Of a DNA stretch of 64,000 nucleotides, positions 24,575 to 35,873 are shown piece by piece. Numbering within the stretch: the stretch's first letter is position 1; the number at the start of each line of letters is the position of its first letter. Made by a program: the position numbers and the translations under genes. A model generated the notes under the pieces. The model had not been told where the DNA came from. It saw only the letters and a program-made list of their open reading frames with translations, and did not search any database. Source of the DNA: Budorcas taxicolor. Its lineage: Eukaryota > Chordata > Mammalia > Artiodactyla > Bovidae. The stretch covers positions 32,976,001 to 33,040,000 of the forward strand of contig NC_068915.1 in the NCBI RefSeq assembly GCF_023091745.1, read 5' to 3'.

Positions 24575-24995
24575 AAGCCACAGGCATAGACTTTAAGTAG
24601 TTTACAATAAAATGGAAAGGGGAATAGTAAACAAGTAATTTCAGTGTAATATACTGAATAAAACTGCAATGCAATATAGCAAATAGAAGGTGAGCACCTA
24701 GGAAGGACAAGTATCTTTCTTTGTCAGAGCAGGACAGAAACACTTAACAGAGGAATTATTTCTTCGAGTTGAATCTCAAGGCGTCGATAGGTTCATCATA
24801 TAAAACTCTAGGTAGAGGAAACACCATGATCAAAGGCACCAAGACACGAACCAGTGGGTAATACTTATCCAGGGAGAGTTAAAGATCAAGGAGAACATCT
24901 GACAGTAGCAGGAGATAAGTGTGAAAATTAAGCAGGTGCCAAATCAAGAAGGGCTTTGCGCACAAAGAAGAGTTTCAAAGATTTTGGACAGTGTT
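24575..24995 (-). repeat. L2 LINE remnant, antisense
   Basis: The word order matches an antisense L2: 'caccatgatcaaaggcacca', 'gagataagtgtgaaaattaa', 'caggtgccaaatcaagaagg', 'gcacaaagaagagtttcaaa'. Degraded, with no intact frame. Confidence 0.6.
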
Positions 24996-25712
24996 GCTAA
25001 GCCTCTGTGCCACTCTAAATAGAGAATAACATTATTCATATTTGCTTCAGGACATCCAGCTGGAAAATGCGGTGAATAGATTTTTTTGGGGGGTGGGGTA
25101 TAGTAAGAATAAGTAGACTTCAATTTACTGTTTCAAAAATTTGATTTATATGAATGGTGACTGTTGTGTATGCATGAGAAAGACAGGGAGGGTGTGAAAT
25201 AAAAGAGAAAGGAGATGCAATTTCTAAATTAGATATAAGTTACTCCAAACTTTCACAATAAATGGCCTTATTTTATAATCTTCTTAAATTATGCTTTTTA
25301 AATTATTCATTAAAAAATTCCTTCCAAAGGAATTTTTAGTCTCGTTATGGAGAACACATATAAAGAATTTTGTTTCCCAGATTCAAGAAAATGCCAGAGA
25401 CTATCATTCTTAAACTCAGTTTACTTTTGCTGAGTGTTTAGCTATGTGTTTTCTGCATGAGCCTAACAAAAAGTGAGCTTTCTGTGTTGGATTCTTCTCC
25501 CAGAAATTTCAGTGTTTATGCTTACTGGTTTGGCAAGAAACCAGTAAGCGGTTCATGTAGACCAACTTGGCAAAGAACACCTCTGCTTCTCCTGAGAACT
25601 CTCCAGTTTCATTTTGTTATTAAAATTATCTTGATATATATTCTAGATTCAGCCAAATCCATAACAGTGAAATAGGAAGGACATTGGAAAGGTAGTATTC
25701 TTGGAGATTTGG
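24996..25712. other. No recognised feature
   Basis: Nothing recognised. Confidence 0.45.
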
Positions 25713-25714
25713 TA

Positions 25715-25970
25715 TTGTATAGAGGCTAAAGAACAAGCTCAAGAGTGACAATGTTTGAGTTTAAGTTCTGGCTCCACCTACAAGCAGCACTGTGACCTTG
25801 AGATGGCTAACTACCTGCTTTTTGCCTTTTTCCTCATGGTTAAATTCCAGATTTTCACCTCTATTTCACATAGCTATTATGAGGATCATAATAATATATG
25901 AAATATAATAAGCCCCATGACTGGCAAATATATATAGTTAGTACACGGTACCATTATTATTGTATAAATA
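25715..25970 (+). repeat. MIR SINE
   Basis: Near full-length order of MIR landmarks: 'taagttctggctccacctac', 'gcactgtgaccttgagatgg', 'atagctattatgaggatcat', 'tagtacacggtaccattatt'. Confidence 0.7.
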
Positions 25971-27078
25971 TTAAAAATATCACTGCAATGACTATTTTCT
26001 TCCTTAACTATTACATGATAATTAATGAACATCTAACCATTCTAGCTTTAAGCCCGTATATTGAGCATCATATCTGATCTCTTTTCAAACTCTTTAAAAA
26101 TCTTCATTTTCTTCTTACACCTTATATAACAAAAGATTCTGGCAGCAACCTAGATAGTACAGCATAATGGATCTGCATTTTAAATCATCTTAATGTTTAT
26201 TATATCAGTAAATGAATAATGGAAAATAGTCAGATGCTGAATATGTAAATGTAACACATATACTTAAAACTATTCTTTTTGATACATGGTAATGACCACA
26301 GAATCATAATGGTTCACCTAAAATTATGCTGTCTCATATAACAATTGCGCCAGGTATTTCAGAAGGTATAAATTTCCAGTAATGTCCTATGGCAATGGGA
26401 AGTAATTAGAGTATTTCACACTTAAAGATTAATATTTTGGATTTATATTGTACCTTTCATCTAAAGACTTCAAAGCCTCTATAAACATTAACTCATTAAC
26501 TTTTCAACTGCCACCCCCTCCCAAGGTTAGGAGGCATCCAACAGCATTTTACAAATGAGCAAAGCAAATTGAGAAGAACTAAATGTTGTATTTACGATTA
26601 GTAATCATAGTACACTGCAAGATTTCTTTTAAAGATGTTAAATAATGCTAGTGGACTCAACAATTTTGTAGATGTAAACAAAATCCTTATATGTTTTCCA
26701 CTGCACTGTTTTTCCATGGTATTTCTTCTAAAAAACATTTTCAATTTTGTCTATAGTATCTAAAAACTTAAAAGTAAGATGTTTTAGAACAATATCTTCA
26801 TACAACACATTTAATAAATATAAAGCTGAGAGAGAGAGAAAATTTGTGTCCATATCTTTGTATGTTTTCATATATTGCAAGTTTTTCAACATTAGGCATG
26901 ACATAATATTTTCTTTACCAAAACTAATACAACATTCAATTAAACATGTAAAGTTAAGATGTTTTGCCTCAGCAGAAAAGATGTTTACAGATATACAGAC
27001 TTTTTAAAACTAACGCCAAATTACACACATACAATATAACTTCATTAAGCAATGTATATTGTATACAGGCTTGGAATT
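25971..27078. other. AT-rich stretch, faint MIR-like text only
   Basis: At 26440-26580, 'ttaactcattaacttttcaa' and 'cattttacaaatgagcaaag' resemble an antisense MIR, too diverged to call firmly. Nothing else. Confidence 0.45.
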
Positions 27079-27079
27079 T

Positions 27080-27416
27080 AAGATCTTTTTAAAAATAATT
27101 TTATTTATGTATTTACTCTTGGACGTGCTAGGCCTTCATTGCGAAGCAGGCTTTTCTCGAGTTGTGGCAAGCAGGAGCTGCTCTCCAGTTGCGGTGCACG
27201 GGCTTCTCACTGCAGCGGCTTCTCATGCTGCAGAGCACGGGCTCTGGAGCACGCGGGCTCAGCAGTTGCGGCTCCTGCTCTACAGCACAGGCTCACAGTT
27301 GTGGAACAGGGCCTAAGTTGCTCCGTGGCACATGGAATTTTCTCGGATCAGGGATCGAATTGTGTCTCCTACACTGGCAGGCAGATTCTTTACCACTGAG
27401 CCACCACGGAAGCCCA
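27080..27416 (-). mobile_element. CHR-type tRNA-derived SINE
   Basis: A T-rich tail on the left is followed by the GC-rich antisense body ('ggcttctcactgcagcggct', 'gcacgggctctggagcacgc') and an antisense tRNA-like head ('cactgagccaccacggaagc'). This SINE family is shared by whales, hippos and ruminants, so it is older than the Bov-tA and BOV-A2 copies. Its open frames (27059-27491) are not genes. Confidence 0.85.
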
Positions 27417-28025
27417 GAATGTAAGATCTTTTGTGATGTAAGTCCAATTCATTTTTCTAATCTTACCTCCAAATACCTACTCCTCACTTAGCCTTCATAT
27501 TATTTATAACAAATAACTCATTTTCCCCCCAAATATACTCAGCCCTTTCCTTACTGTATTTTGTTCCTTCTCAGAACATGCTTTCACTATAAGTTACATA
27601 TCAAAATACTATTTAATGTCTTCCATGCAACTTCCTAGATCTTCTCTATAGCAGTTGCTGTTGCTGTCACACCTGGATTCTCAGTCCAATCCAAGCATTT
27701 GAGGCAGTTCATGGATAAAGACTAATGAGCATAACAGTTCAGACCCATAGTTTCCAGGTGTCACAACCTCTGTGGTGTAGTTTTCATTCCAGAGAACATT
27801 TTGGAATCAGGCAGAAGACAGTAGTCTGGAACCATGCTTCAACCTATACCCTACACTGCTTGCTAGTTTTCTTCCGGGAAAATTTCCTCAATAAACTACC
27901 TGCACAAGAATCCCCGTCTCAGGCACTGCTTCTAATGAATTCAACCGACGATACCCACAATTCAGTGAATTCCTGAATTCCTTGTAACTTTATTTATAAT
28001 AGTAGACAATAAAAAAATTTTTAAA
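27417..28025. other. No recognised feature
   Basis: Unique-looking. An open frame at 27725-27976 lacks support. Confidence 0.45.
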
Positions 28026-28290
28026 GTGAGAAGGCAATGGCACCCCACTCCAGTACTCTTGCCTGGAAAATCCTATGGATGGAGGAGCCTGGTAGGCTGC
28101 AGTCCATGGGGTCGCCAAGAGTCGGATACGACTGAGCGACTTCCCTTTCACTTTTCACTTTCATGCACTGGAGAAGGAAATGGCAACCCACTCCAGTGTT
28201 CTTGCCTGGAGAATCCCAGGGACGGGGGAGCCTGGTGGGCTGCCGTCTATGGGGTCACACAGAGTTGGACACGACTGGAGTGACTTAGCA
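28026..28290 (+). mobile_element. BOV-A2 SINE (dimer)
   Basis: Two monomers ('gagaaggcaatggcacccca' and 'ggagaaggaaatggcaaccc') are joined by 'ttcactttcatgcact' and end in 'gacttagcagtaagtaag'. Little decayed. I could not find a clear target-site duplication. Confidence 0.93.
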
Positions 28291-28589
28291 GTAAGTAAGG
28301 TGCTTTCTATTTTCACAGTAGGATAACACATAAACATTAAAACATTATTTTATAAAAATACTGAATAGAGTTTCTGATATAATAATGGTATCAAATATTG
28401 TATATAGTCTTATGCCCAAAGTCCCTGCTAAATAATGGAGATATGACTTGTAAAAGATAAGTACATTACCCAACTCTGTGAATTGTACAATAGCATAAGA
28501 CAATCACCATTTTTTAACTTCTACTGAGATATATGATGTGAGGGATAAGCATGGTTCATTAAAGATGAGAGATCTAACTTGGTCTGTAG
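28291..28589. other. Short unique stretch
   Basis: Nothing recognised. Confidence 0.4.
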
Positions 28590-29500
28590 AGTCAAGAAGA
28601 CTTGAATGAGGAAACACAGTTTAATTTACAAGGTAAGGCATGATGGGGTGTGAAGCTGGGAAAGTCATCTGCATAAAGGAAGTAGTAAAGCCAATGATAC
28701 TAAGGAAGAAGCATCATGACACATTCAGGTAAAAAATAGAAAAAGCCAATGTGGTTTAGGGAGCAAAGACTGATAAGGATACAGAGGTCTGAAAACCCAG
28801 AGCCTTGTAAGTTGTGGTAAAGGTTTAGGTTTTAGATTTGTGGAACTCATACAGGAACATAAGAGATATTAAGCATAGTAGGGACATGATATTCTTTTAT
28901 GTTTTAAATAGTACTCAAATAACTAAATAGTAACATTATTAACATCAGAGGGAGTAGAAGACACAGGTATTTTCATGTTATGAGATTAAGTAAGTTGTTA
29001 GTCGAAGTAAGAGATGATGGGCACTTGAGCTGCTGCTGCTGCTAAGTCACTTCAGTCGTGTCCGACTACATGCAACCCCATAGATGGCAGCCCACCAGGC
29101 TCCCCCGTCCTTGGGATTCTCCAGGCCAAGAACACTGGATTGGGTTGCCATTTCCTTCTCCAATGCATGAAGGTGAAAAGTGAAAGTGAAGTCACTCAGC
29201 CGTGTCTGACTCTTAGCCACCCCATGGACTGCAGCCTATCAGGCTCCTCCGTCCATGGGATTTTCCAGGCAAGAGTATTGGAGTGGGTTGCCATTGCCTT
29301 CTCCGGGGCACCTGAGCTAGGGAGTAATAAACTGATAGATTTGAGATATTACAAAGCAGAAACAACTGGACTTCTGTTTGACTGGTTATGTGAATGGCGA
29401 TTAAAGGAGACATCAAGCATTACTCCAGGGGTTCTGGCTTTTCCAACTGCCAGATGGTGGTACCACTCACTGAAATAGACATTATGATGAAGCAGTGGGT
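28590..29500 (-). repeat. L2 LINE remnant, antisense, split by a BOV-A2
   Basis: Left part, 28590-29031: 'agccttgtaagttgtggtaa', 'aagcatagtagggacatgat', 'gaagtaagagatgatgg'. Right part, 29306-29500: 'caagcattactccaggggtt', 'gccagatggtggtaccactc', 'actgaaatagacattatga'. The parts are consecutive pieces of one antisense L2. The younger BOV-A2 fills the gap. Confidence 0.65.
29032..29305 (-). mobile_element. BOV-A2 SINE inserted in L2
   Basis: Antisense dimer starting with (CTG) repeats of the AGC tail and ending 'ccattgccttctcc'. The imperfect direct repeat ggcacttgagct / ggcacctgagct flanks it (near 29020-29031 and 29307-29318). Confidence 0.92.
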
Positions 29501-29544
29501 AGAGAGCAAGTTAGGAAAGATTTTTGGTTCTAAACATTTTAAGG

Positions 29545-29744
29545 GTGACTTTCGTTAAAGCATCTGCCTGCAAGCTGGGAGAGCCGGGTTCAATCCCTGG
29601 GTCAGTAAGATTCCCTGGAGAAGGAAATGGCAACCCACTCCAGTATTCTTGCCTGGAGAATCCCACGGATGGAGGAGCCTGGTAGGTTACAGTCCACGGG
29701 GTCACAAAGAGCCGGACACGACTGAGCGACTTCACTTTCACTTT
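29545..29744 (+). mobile_element. Bov-tA SINE
   Basis: A degraded head ('tgactttcgttaaagcatct') is followed by the standard body to 'cacgactgagcgacttcact'. The start is uncertain because the first tRNA bases are altered or missing. Confidence 0.88.
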
Positions 29745-30449
29745 ATGATATCTAATAAGAATGATTAGATTATTAAAGAATAATAAGAATAATTAAATAT
29801 AAATGACTCCAGAATCCCAAATTATTCATAAATAAATGTATCTATATGCGTATGTGTGTGCATGTACAATGCAGGTATAAATAAAACTACAATGTATGGT
29901 GTGTAATGAAAATGAAGTCCATACATCATAATATTAACAATGTTTGTTCTTGAATAATAAAATTATGAGACAACTAATACTTGTGATGTGCTTTTTTACT
30001 TAGTTTTTACAGTGTACACCAAATTTTGTCCTCATAAAATAAGTTAATAAAATCTAACCTGTTCTCCATGAACTACCACAGCTCTTGAAGAATACTTGAT
30101 TATAGTCTTCTACAATTATTACAGAAAATAATCACTCAAAATACATATTTAAAATAATATATATATAATTATATATATATTTGGCATTTCGCTTTATATG
30201 ACCATTTAAGTTTAAAAATTCAACCATCACTCTGTATAGCTATTTTTTTCTATTTTGTAGGCAATATTCCCCAATAACTGTAAAACATAAAAAATGATTT
30301 TACTGTCTGCTTCAGCCTTTTACTGCATAAGTAACAAAAAATGATTCAAATTAACTCAGAAACACATTGACTTATTCATAATATGTATGTTTTAATCAAA
30401 AGATAAAATAAACCCTTAATATCACCCTCCTACAAAGTCAGAATAAAAG
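29745..30449. other. AT-rich stretch with small (TA)n
   Basis: A TA run lies near 30158-30182. No gene or named repeat. Confidence 0.45.
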
Positions 30450-31410
30450 CAGACTAATAACAATGATGATTAATGATCACTGACTGCTTATTAAACATGC
30501 AAAATTCAATATTCAAAAAACACTCAACATTCAAAAAATGAAGATCATGGAATCCAGTCCCATCACTTTGAGGCAAATAGATGGGGAAAAAAATGGAAAC
30601 AGTGACAGGCTTTATTTTCTTGGGCTCCAAAATCACTGCAGGTGGTGACTGCAGCTATGAAATTAAAAGATGCTTGCTCCTTGAAGAAAAGCTATGACCA
30701 ACCTAGACAGCGTATTAAAAAGCAGAGACATTATTTTGCCAACAAAGGTCCGTCTAGTCAACGTTTTGGTTTTTTCCAGTAGTCATGTATAGATGTGAGT
30801 TGGACTATAAAGAAAGCTGAGTGCTGAAGAATTGATGCTTTTGAATTGTGATACTGGAGAAGACTCTTGAGAGTCCCTTGGACTGCAAGGAGATCCAACC
30901 AGTCCATCCTAAAGGAAATCAGTCCTGAATATTCATTGGAAGGACTGATGCTAAAGCTGAAACTGCAATACTTCGGCCACCTGATGCAAAAAACTGACTC
31001 ACTGGAGGAGACTCTGATGCAGGGAAAGATCAAAGGCAGGAGGAGAAGGGGATGACAGAGGATGAGATGGTTGAATAGCATCACTAACTCAATGGATATG
31101 ACTTTGAGCAAACTCTGCGAGTTGATGATGGACAGGGAAGCCTGGCATACTGCAGTCCATAGGGTCACAAAGCATCGGACATGACTGAGAGACTGAACTG
31201 AACTGAATGCTTATTATGTAACAAGCAAAGCCTTTGGATGCTTTGTAAAGATTATCTTCTTCAACAGTAAATTTATAGTAAATATATTCTCTTTTTTATA
31301 GTAAGAAAAGAGGTTCAGCTATGTTACATAAGTTTCTGTTGGGCATGTATCTAGTAGCTGATAGGGCTGGGATACCAATTTAGTCAGGCTGACTGTGGCT
31401 TCATGCCAAG
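30450..31410 (-). repeat. MIR SINE, split by a BovB insertion
   Basis: Antisense MIR text occurs at 30450-30493 and resumes at 31208-31410: 'aagcctttggatgctttgta', 'agaaaagaggttcagctatg', 'ctagtagctgatagggctgg'. The BovB fragment separates the two parts. Confidence 0.65.
30494..31207 (+). mobile_element. BovB (RTE LINE), 5'-truncated, inserted in MIR
   Basis: Collinear with the last 0.7 kb of the BovB at 44.7-45.4 kb, including the peptide region RVPWTARRSNQSILKEI. It ends 'gactgaactgaactgaa'. The perfect direct repeat tgcttatta at 30485-30493 and 31208-31216 defines the insertion. The frame is disrupted. Confidence 0.92.
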
Positions 31411-32396
31411 CCTCATAATATATTGCTCTCATTCTGAAAAGGGTGTGGTTTAGTATTAATTTTGGAACTGAGATTCGACACATAATTTTTTCTAGACCAC
31501 AGGTCCTTCAAACAAGAAGACAAAAAGCCATAAGGCATGTGACCCTCTCCCGTGTAGTAATCAACTGCTCACGGGGTTCATGAAGCTAAGATTTATTGAC
31601 TACCTACTGTTATCAGTTAGGATACTTAACATAGAATAAATAAGAAAACCTAAATCAACTTTGAATAGGAAATTGTTGGCACACATAATGAAAGTCTAAA
31701 GGGAAGGTAGGCTCCAAGCACAAGTTGATGCAGAGGTTCGCAACACCTCCAAGGCTTGGCTCTATTTTGCTACAATTCTCTTGGCTCTGCTTTGTTCTGC
31801 TTGCTGATGGCTGAGAGCCAAGGTAGCTATAGCAAATCTAGGTTCTTCATCCACATACAGTACCATGACAAAAATGGCAAAACCTTTGTTCAACTTTCTA
31901 AATTCCAACGATGAGGACTGAGACTTTCTACTTAGGCCAGTTTAGGTCATAAGTCTACCTCACCAATTACCATGAGCAAGAGGACTGAATACACTAATAG
32001 GCTCAGTCGGGGTCACGTGCTTTACTCTAGTGCTACAAAATCCATAGATATTCAAGACATCCACAATGAAATCAGAATCTACCGGGAACACATAGGGGAG
32101 GTGGGCTCGGAAATCAAGCAGTATGTGTTCCTGCTTCATTTGTGATAGCTTTTTATGTGTATTATCTTATTTAAATTAAGTGAAAACATCAATCAAATAG
32201 GAATTATGAACTCCGTTGTATAAATTAAAATACAGAAGATTACAGTATTATGCAAACTACGTTTTTTAAATTCGGTCTGGTTTAACAGCTTCTGCATTTT
32301 CCAAACTAGCAATTTGACTACTTTACATAGAAATCATGTCAGCTATTGAGCTACACAGTGGCAGTCATCATGGGAACAAGATATGTAAGGGACATT
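31411..32396. other. No gene; possible unclassified ancient repeat
   Basis: Between 31560 and 32000 the text ('ttggctctgctttgttctgc' and neighbours) has the feel of an old interspersed repeat, but I cannot name it. Confidence 0.35.
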
Positions 32397-32409
32397 CTGA
32401 TCCCCTCTG

Positions 32410-32670
32410 CTGCTACTACCGTTGCTAAGTCACTTCAGTCATGTCCGACTCTGTGTGACCCCATAGATGGCAGTCCACCAGGCTCCCCCGTCCCTGGGAT
32501 TCTCCAGGCAAGAATACTAGAGTGGGCTGCCATTTCCTTCTCCAATGAGTAAAAGTAAAGTTTCTCAGTTGTGTCTGACCCTCAGTGACCCCATGGATCA
32601 CAGCTTTCCAGGCTACTCCGTTCATGAGATTTTCCACGCAAGAGTATTGGAGTATCAGCAGTATTCCCCA
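32410..32670 (-). mobile_element. BOV-A2 SINE with target-site duplication
   Basis: Antisense dimer with a decayed outer end (after 'gcaagagtattggagtatc'). The direct repeat ctgatcccctctg / ctgataccctctg at 32397-32409 and 32671-32683 sets the limits. Confidence 0.9.
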
Positions 32671-32697
32671 CTGATACCCTCTGAGGTTACTTAAATA

Positions 32698-33045
32698 CAG
32701 TCATCCCTGAGTATCTGCATGGGATGGGTTCTAGGACCCCTGTGGATATCAAAATTCATAGATGCTCAAGTCCCTTATATACAATGGTGGGGAATTTGCA
32801 TGTAACCTAAAAATATCCTCTTGTATACTTTGAATCATCTCGAGATAACTTATAATACATGATATACTGTAAATGTTATATAAATAGTTGTAGATCTAAT
32901 GCAAACACTATGTAAATATTTGCCCTGTGGCAAATTTAAGTTTTGCCTTTTCAGAACTTTCTGAATTTTTTAAAAAATATTTTCATCATCAGTTGGTTGA
33001 ATCCAAGGATGTGGAAACCACAGATATGGAGGATAGATGCTCAGC
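32698..33045. mobile_element. Second Tigger-type DNA transposon fragment
   Basis: It starts TA-'cagtcatccctgagtatctg'. The interior has 'caagtcccttatatacaatg' and 'tttgcatgtaacctaaaaat'. The right end has 'ttggttgaatccaaggatgt' and 'cacagatatggaggatag', which pairs with the left terminus. Its interior differs from the element at 12978-13462, so it is a different subfamily. The right boundary is approximate. Open frame 32927-33193 overlaps its end and is not a gene. Confidence 0.75.
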
Positions 33046-33363
33046 TAATTACAAAGAAAGCAGTACATACTGGGTTAAGTGCTCTAACTTGAATTTACTT
33101 CTAATAGCTAAATTTCAGATATTAGGCTGCTTATTCAAGTGGCACTTAGTGTGGCTGCCATGTGTCTTCTCTTGTCTTCTTTTAAATCAATAAACAGTTT
33201 GTGTCAGAAATTAAATACATTTTAACCATTTTCAAAGGACCGCTACATAAAAATAACAAGAAGTCAATGTAACATATGATTTGGAAATAACAGTTAAAAC
33301 TGCATGGACTGTCTTGTAATAATTCCTCATTCATGTCTCAAAATCCAATGTGCTTTAAGTTAA

Positions 33364-33567
33364 AGTGAAGTAGCTCAGTCGTGTCCGACTCTTTGCGACC
33401 CCGTGGACCTATGTAGCCTACCAGGCTTCTCTGTCCATGGGATTCTCTAGGCAAGAATACTGGAGTGGGTTACCATTTCCTTCTCCAGGGGATCTTCCCA
33501 ACCCAGGGATCGAACACGGGTCTCCCACATCAGAGGCAGATGCTTTAACCTCTGAGCCACCAGGGAA
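33364..33567 (-). mobile_element. Bov-tA SINE with target-site duplication
   Basis: Minus-strand Bov-tA. The perfect 12-bp repeat gctttaagttaa lies at 33352-33363 and 33568-33579. Confidence 0.95.
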
Positions 33568-33579
33568 GCTTTAAGTTAA

Positions 33580-34954
33580 GGACTCTACTATTTAAGTTTG
33601 TGAAGAACCTCTATATCAAGTAATAAAGGGCCTTAAAGTAGTATTAAAATTTTCTCAATAAAGACTTGTAAAATGAATCCTGATGAGTGGAAGGAGTTGT
33701 CATACATACTGTTAAAGTAAACTTCATTTTCCTAGAAATGTAAATATCCTGATTGGGATAACTTCTATATGTTAATATATTTGGAGAAGATGAGCTTGAA
33801 TAAAGTTCAGAACTTCTTCACATTGTCATTTCTTTTTAGTCAGTAGCTTGAAGGGTTTTTTTTTTTTTAAGTGCATATTACTTCAGCTGTAATTTATATG
33901 CTACGTGCAACATTTCTGATCATTTCAAAACAGTTTGTCAGCAGTCTACATTTCTAAGTTCTAACAACAATCAGTCCCCATTGAAATGTGTGCATCTCTG
34001 TAGCATTCCTGCTCCACTCTACTCACAGTCATTTCAATTCAATACTCAACAAAACTTTAGATACTCTATTATTACTTTCCAATCTGCAGACTAGTATTAG
34101 CAAGTCTCCCTTTCAAATGCCTAGATTTCAGTTTAAATATTCTTTTATGAAAAATCATTCAATGTATGGTATGTGGAGGGTTACTTTATAGACACTATGA
34201 GAATCTTCATGGATTTGGTTAGAAAAACTAATAAGACATTTTAAAATACTGTATTCACAAATTAAAATGTGTGTAAGAATTCTTCACAAGAGAGAGGAGA
34301 ATTCATCAATAGGAAGAATTCTTGAAATCTTATTAACACTACAATATTGTCTCTTAATATTGCCACAATTTGTTATAATATATTGAATTTACAAATAAAG
34401 GTATTTATAATCAGTACCTTATGAATGCTCAATGTAAGGTGACATACATTTATATAGAGGTTACAACTACTAAAACCAGTCATGCAAACCATAGCACGTT
34501 CTCTGGTTACTGCTGCCAAGAAATCTCTCCGGATGGGAAAACCACCTCTTAAGAGGGTACTTTAGCCCTCAATCCCTGGCTCCAGGGTCTCTAATCAATC
34601 CCCACACACTCCAGTCTTTGTTATGGATCACGTAGGAAAATTCTTCCCTGTAAAATAAGGCCCTTCTTGACCCAAAGAATCCTACAATTACAAGAAGCTG
34701 GGACCAACTAGTGTGAGCTGGACAATGAGGAAGATCTGGCAGCAGCAAGAATCACCCTTAGACAAGAAGATCCTCATTCTTGTTGTCAGGATGGGCACAG
34801 AGAGTTCTGTAACCTCCAACAGTAAAATGAAGGTTAGAGCAGTATCTTCTCATTTAAAAAATTAAACATTTAAAATAATCGTGAGAGTCTATGATACCAT
34901 TATCATACTACAATATGTAATTCTTAAAGGTTTAAAAGTAATCCTTTATCTTCC
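33580..34954. other. No gene or named repeat seen
   Basis: Unique-looking. A T run lies near 33858. Confidence 0.45.
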
Positions 34955-35405
34955 TCCTTGAATTATTCTTCTACCATCCCCTTGCTTTCTGCACTACAGC
35001 TACAGTACTATCCTTGCCAGTCTCTGAACATGCCAAGCATGTTTCTCTCTCCTCTCCTATTGTCCTCTTTTCTTCTCTTCTCTCCTCCTCCTTTCTCTCT
35101 CCTTTTCCAGAATGCGCTAACCCTGTCACTTCATTTTAGTTTCTGCTTTGTTACCTCCTCAGAGATAATGTCACTGGCCTGTCATTCTTCAGTCAATGCA
35201 TACTCTCCATCATTCTATGTCCCTTACTTTGCTGTCTTTTTTCTTCATATGTCTCTATACTTTCAATTCTTTCTCTACTGTTTGTCTTCCACTTTAGAAG
35301 TTTCAGGAAAATGAGACTTTTTATTGTTTCCCCTGTTTTATTTATCACTCAAGGATAAAGGAACACCTGATACATTTAGTTATTCCACAAAAATGTAATG
35401 AATAT
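34955..35405 (+). repeat. L2 LINE 3' region
   Basis: Pyrimidine-rich L2 text in order: 'ttctaccatccccttgcttt', 'gaacatgccaagcatgtttc', 'gttacctcctcagagataat', then 'cacaaaaatgtaatgaat'. The 118-codon open frame here (34958-35314) is repeat sequence. Confidence 0.6.
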
Positions 35406-35600
35406 TGTAAGAATTAATATATATTATTATGCTTTGCAATTTTTCATTTAAGCTTCCAAACAAACCTATCTAAATAGATACCATGGAATTTTACTTTAAT
35501 GAGAAAAAGCATAAATGTATTTATTCACCAATTTCACCTTTCAGATAACAAACAGCTTCAGATAACTAAGCCAATGATAACTTCATTCCAATAATGAAGT

Positions 35601-35650
35601 TTCTAGACAGCAAGAATTTTGTGATGTGATACAGTTACTTATTCCAGCTT
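35601..35650 (+). repeat. Left copy of a 50-bp direct repeat flanking the L1
   Basis: Matches 38687-38736 at 46 of 50 positions. The shared core is 'aagaattttgtgatgtgat'. Confidence 0.9.
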
Positions 35651-35873
35651 ATAGAGTAAGCAAGCTGGAAGAAATACAAATATGACTGAAATGGGTTGAT
35701 ACATGATTGTGAGAAACCCATAAAAGGTGAAATAAGTGAAAAACATCATCTTTTTCTTCTTCCTCTTTCTAATATATGCCAAAGTTTTTATGTAGAGGGT
35801 TAAAAAGAAGCCAGATGGCACAACGCTACTAACAGCTTCCTAGATAATCAGAGCTCATAGAACAAAGCATTTG
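35651..35873. other. Unique spacer left of L1
   Basis: Includes the probable left target-site copy aaagcatttga (about 35864-35874). The remainder is unrecognised. Confidence 0.5.

Noticed and set aside
27059..27491. Three overlapping plus-strand frames of 85-109 codons
   Set aside because: They are the antisense of a GC-rich CHR-type SINE.
31500..32100. Possible endogenous retroviral LTR
   Set aside because: No TG...CA ends, primer-binding site, polypurine tract or gag/pol-like frame was seen. The text may be some other old repeat.
34958..35314. A 118-codon frame with hydrophobic character, resembling a membrane protein
   Set aside because: The pyrimidine-rich text follows L2 in sense order. 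Leu, Phe and Ser richness comes from CT-rich DNA.
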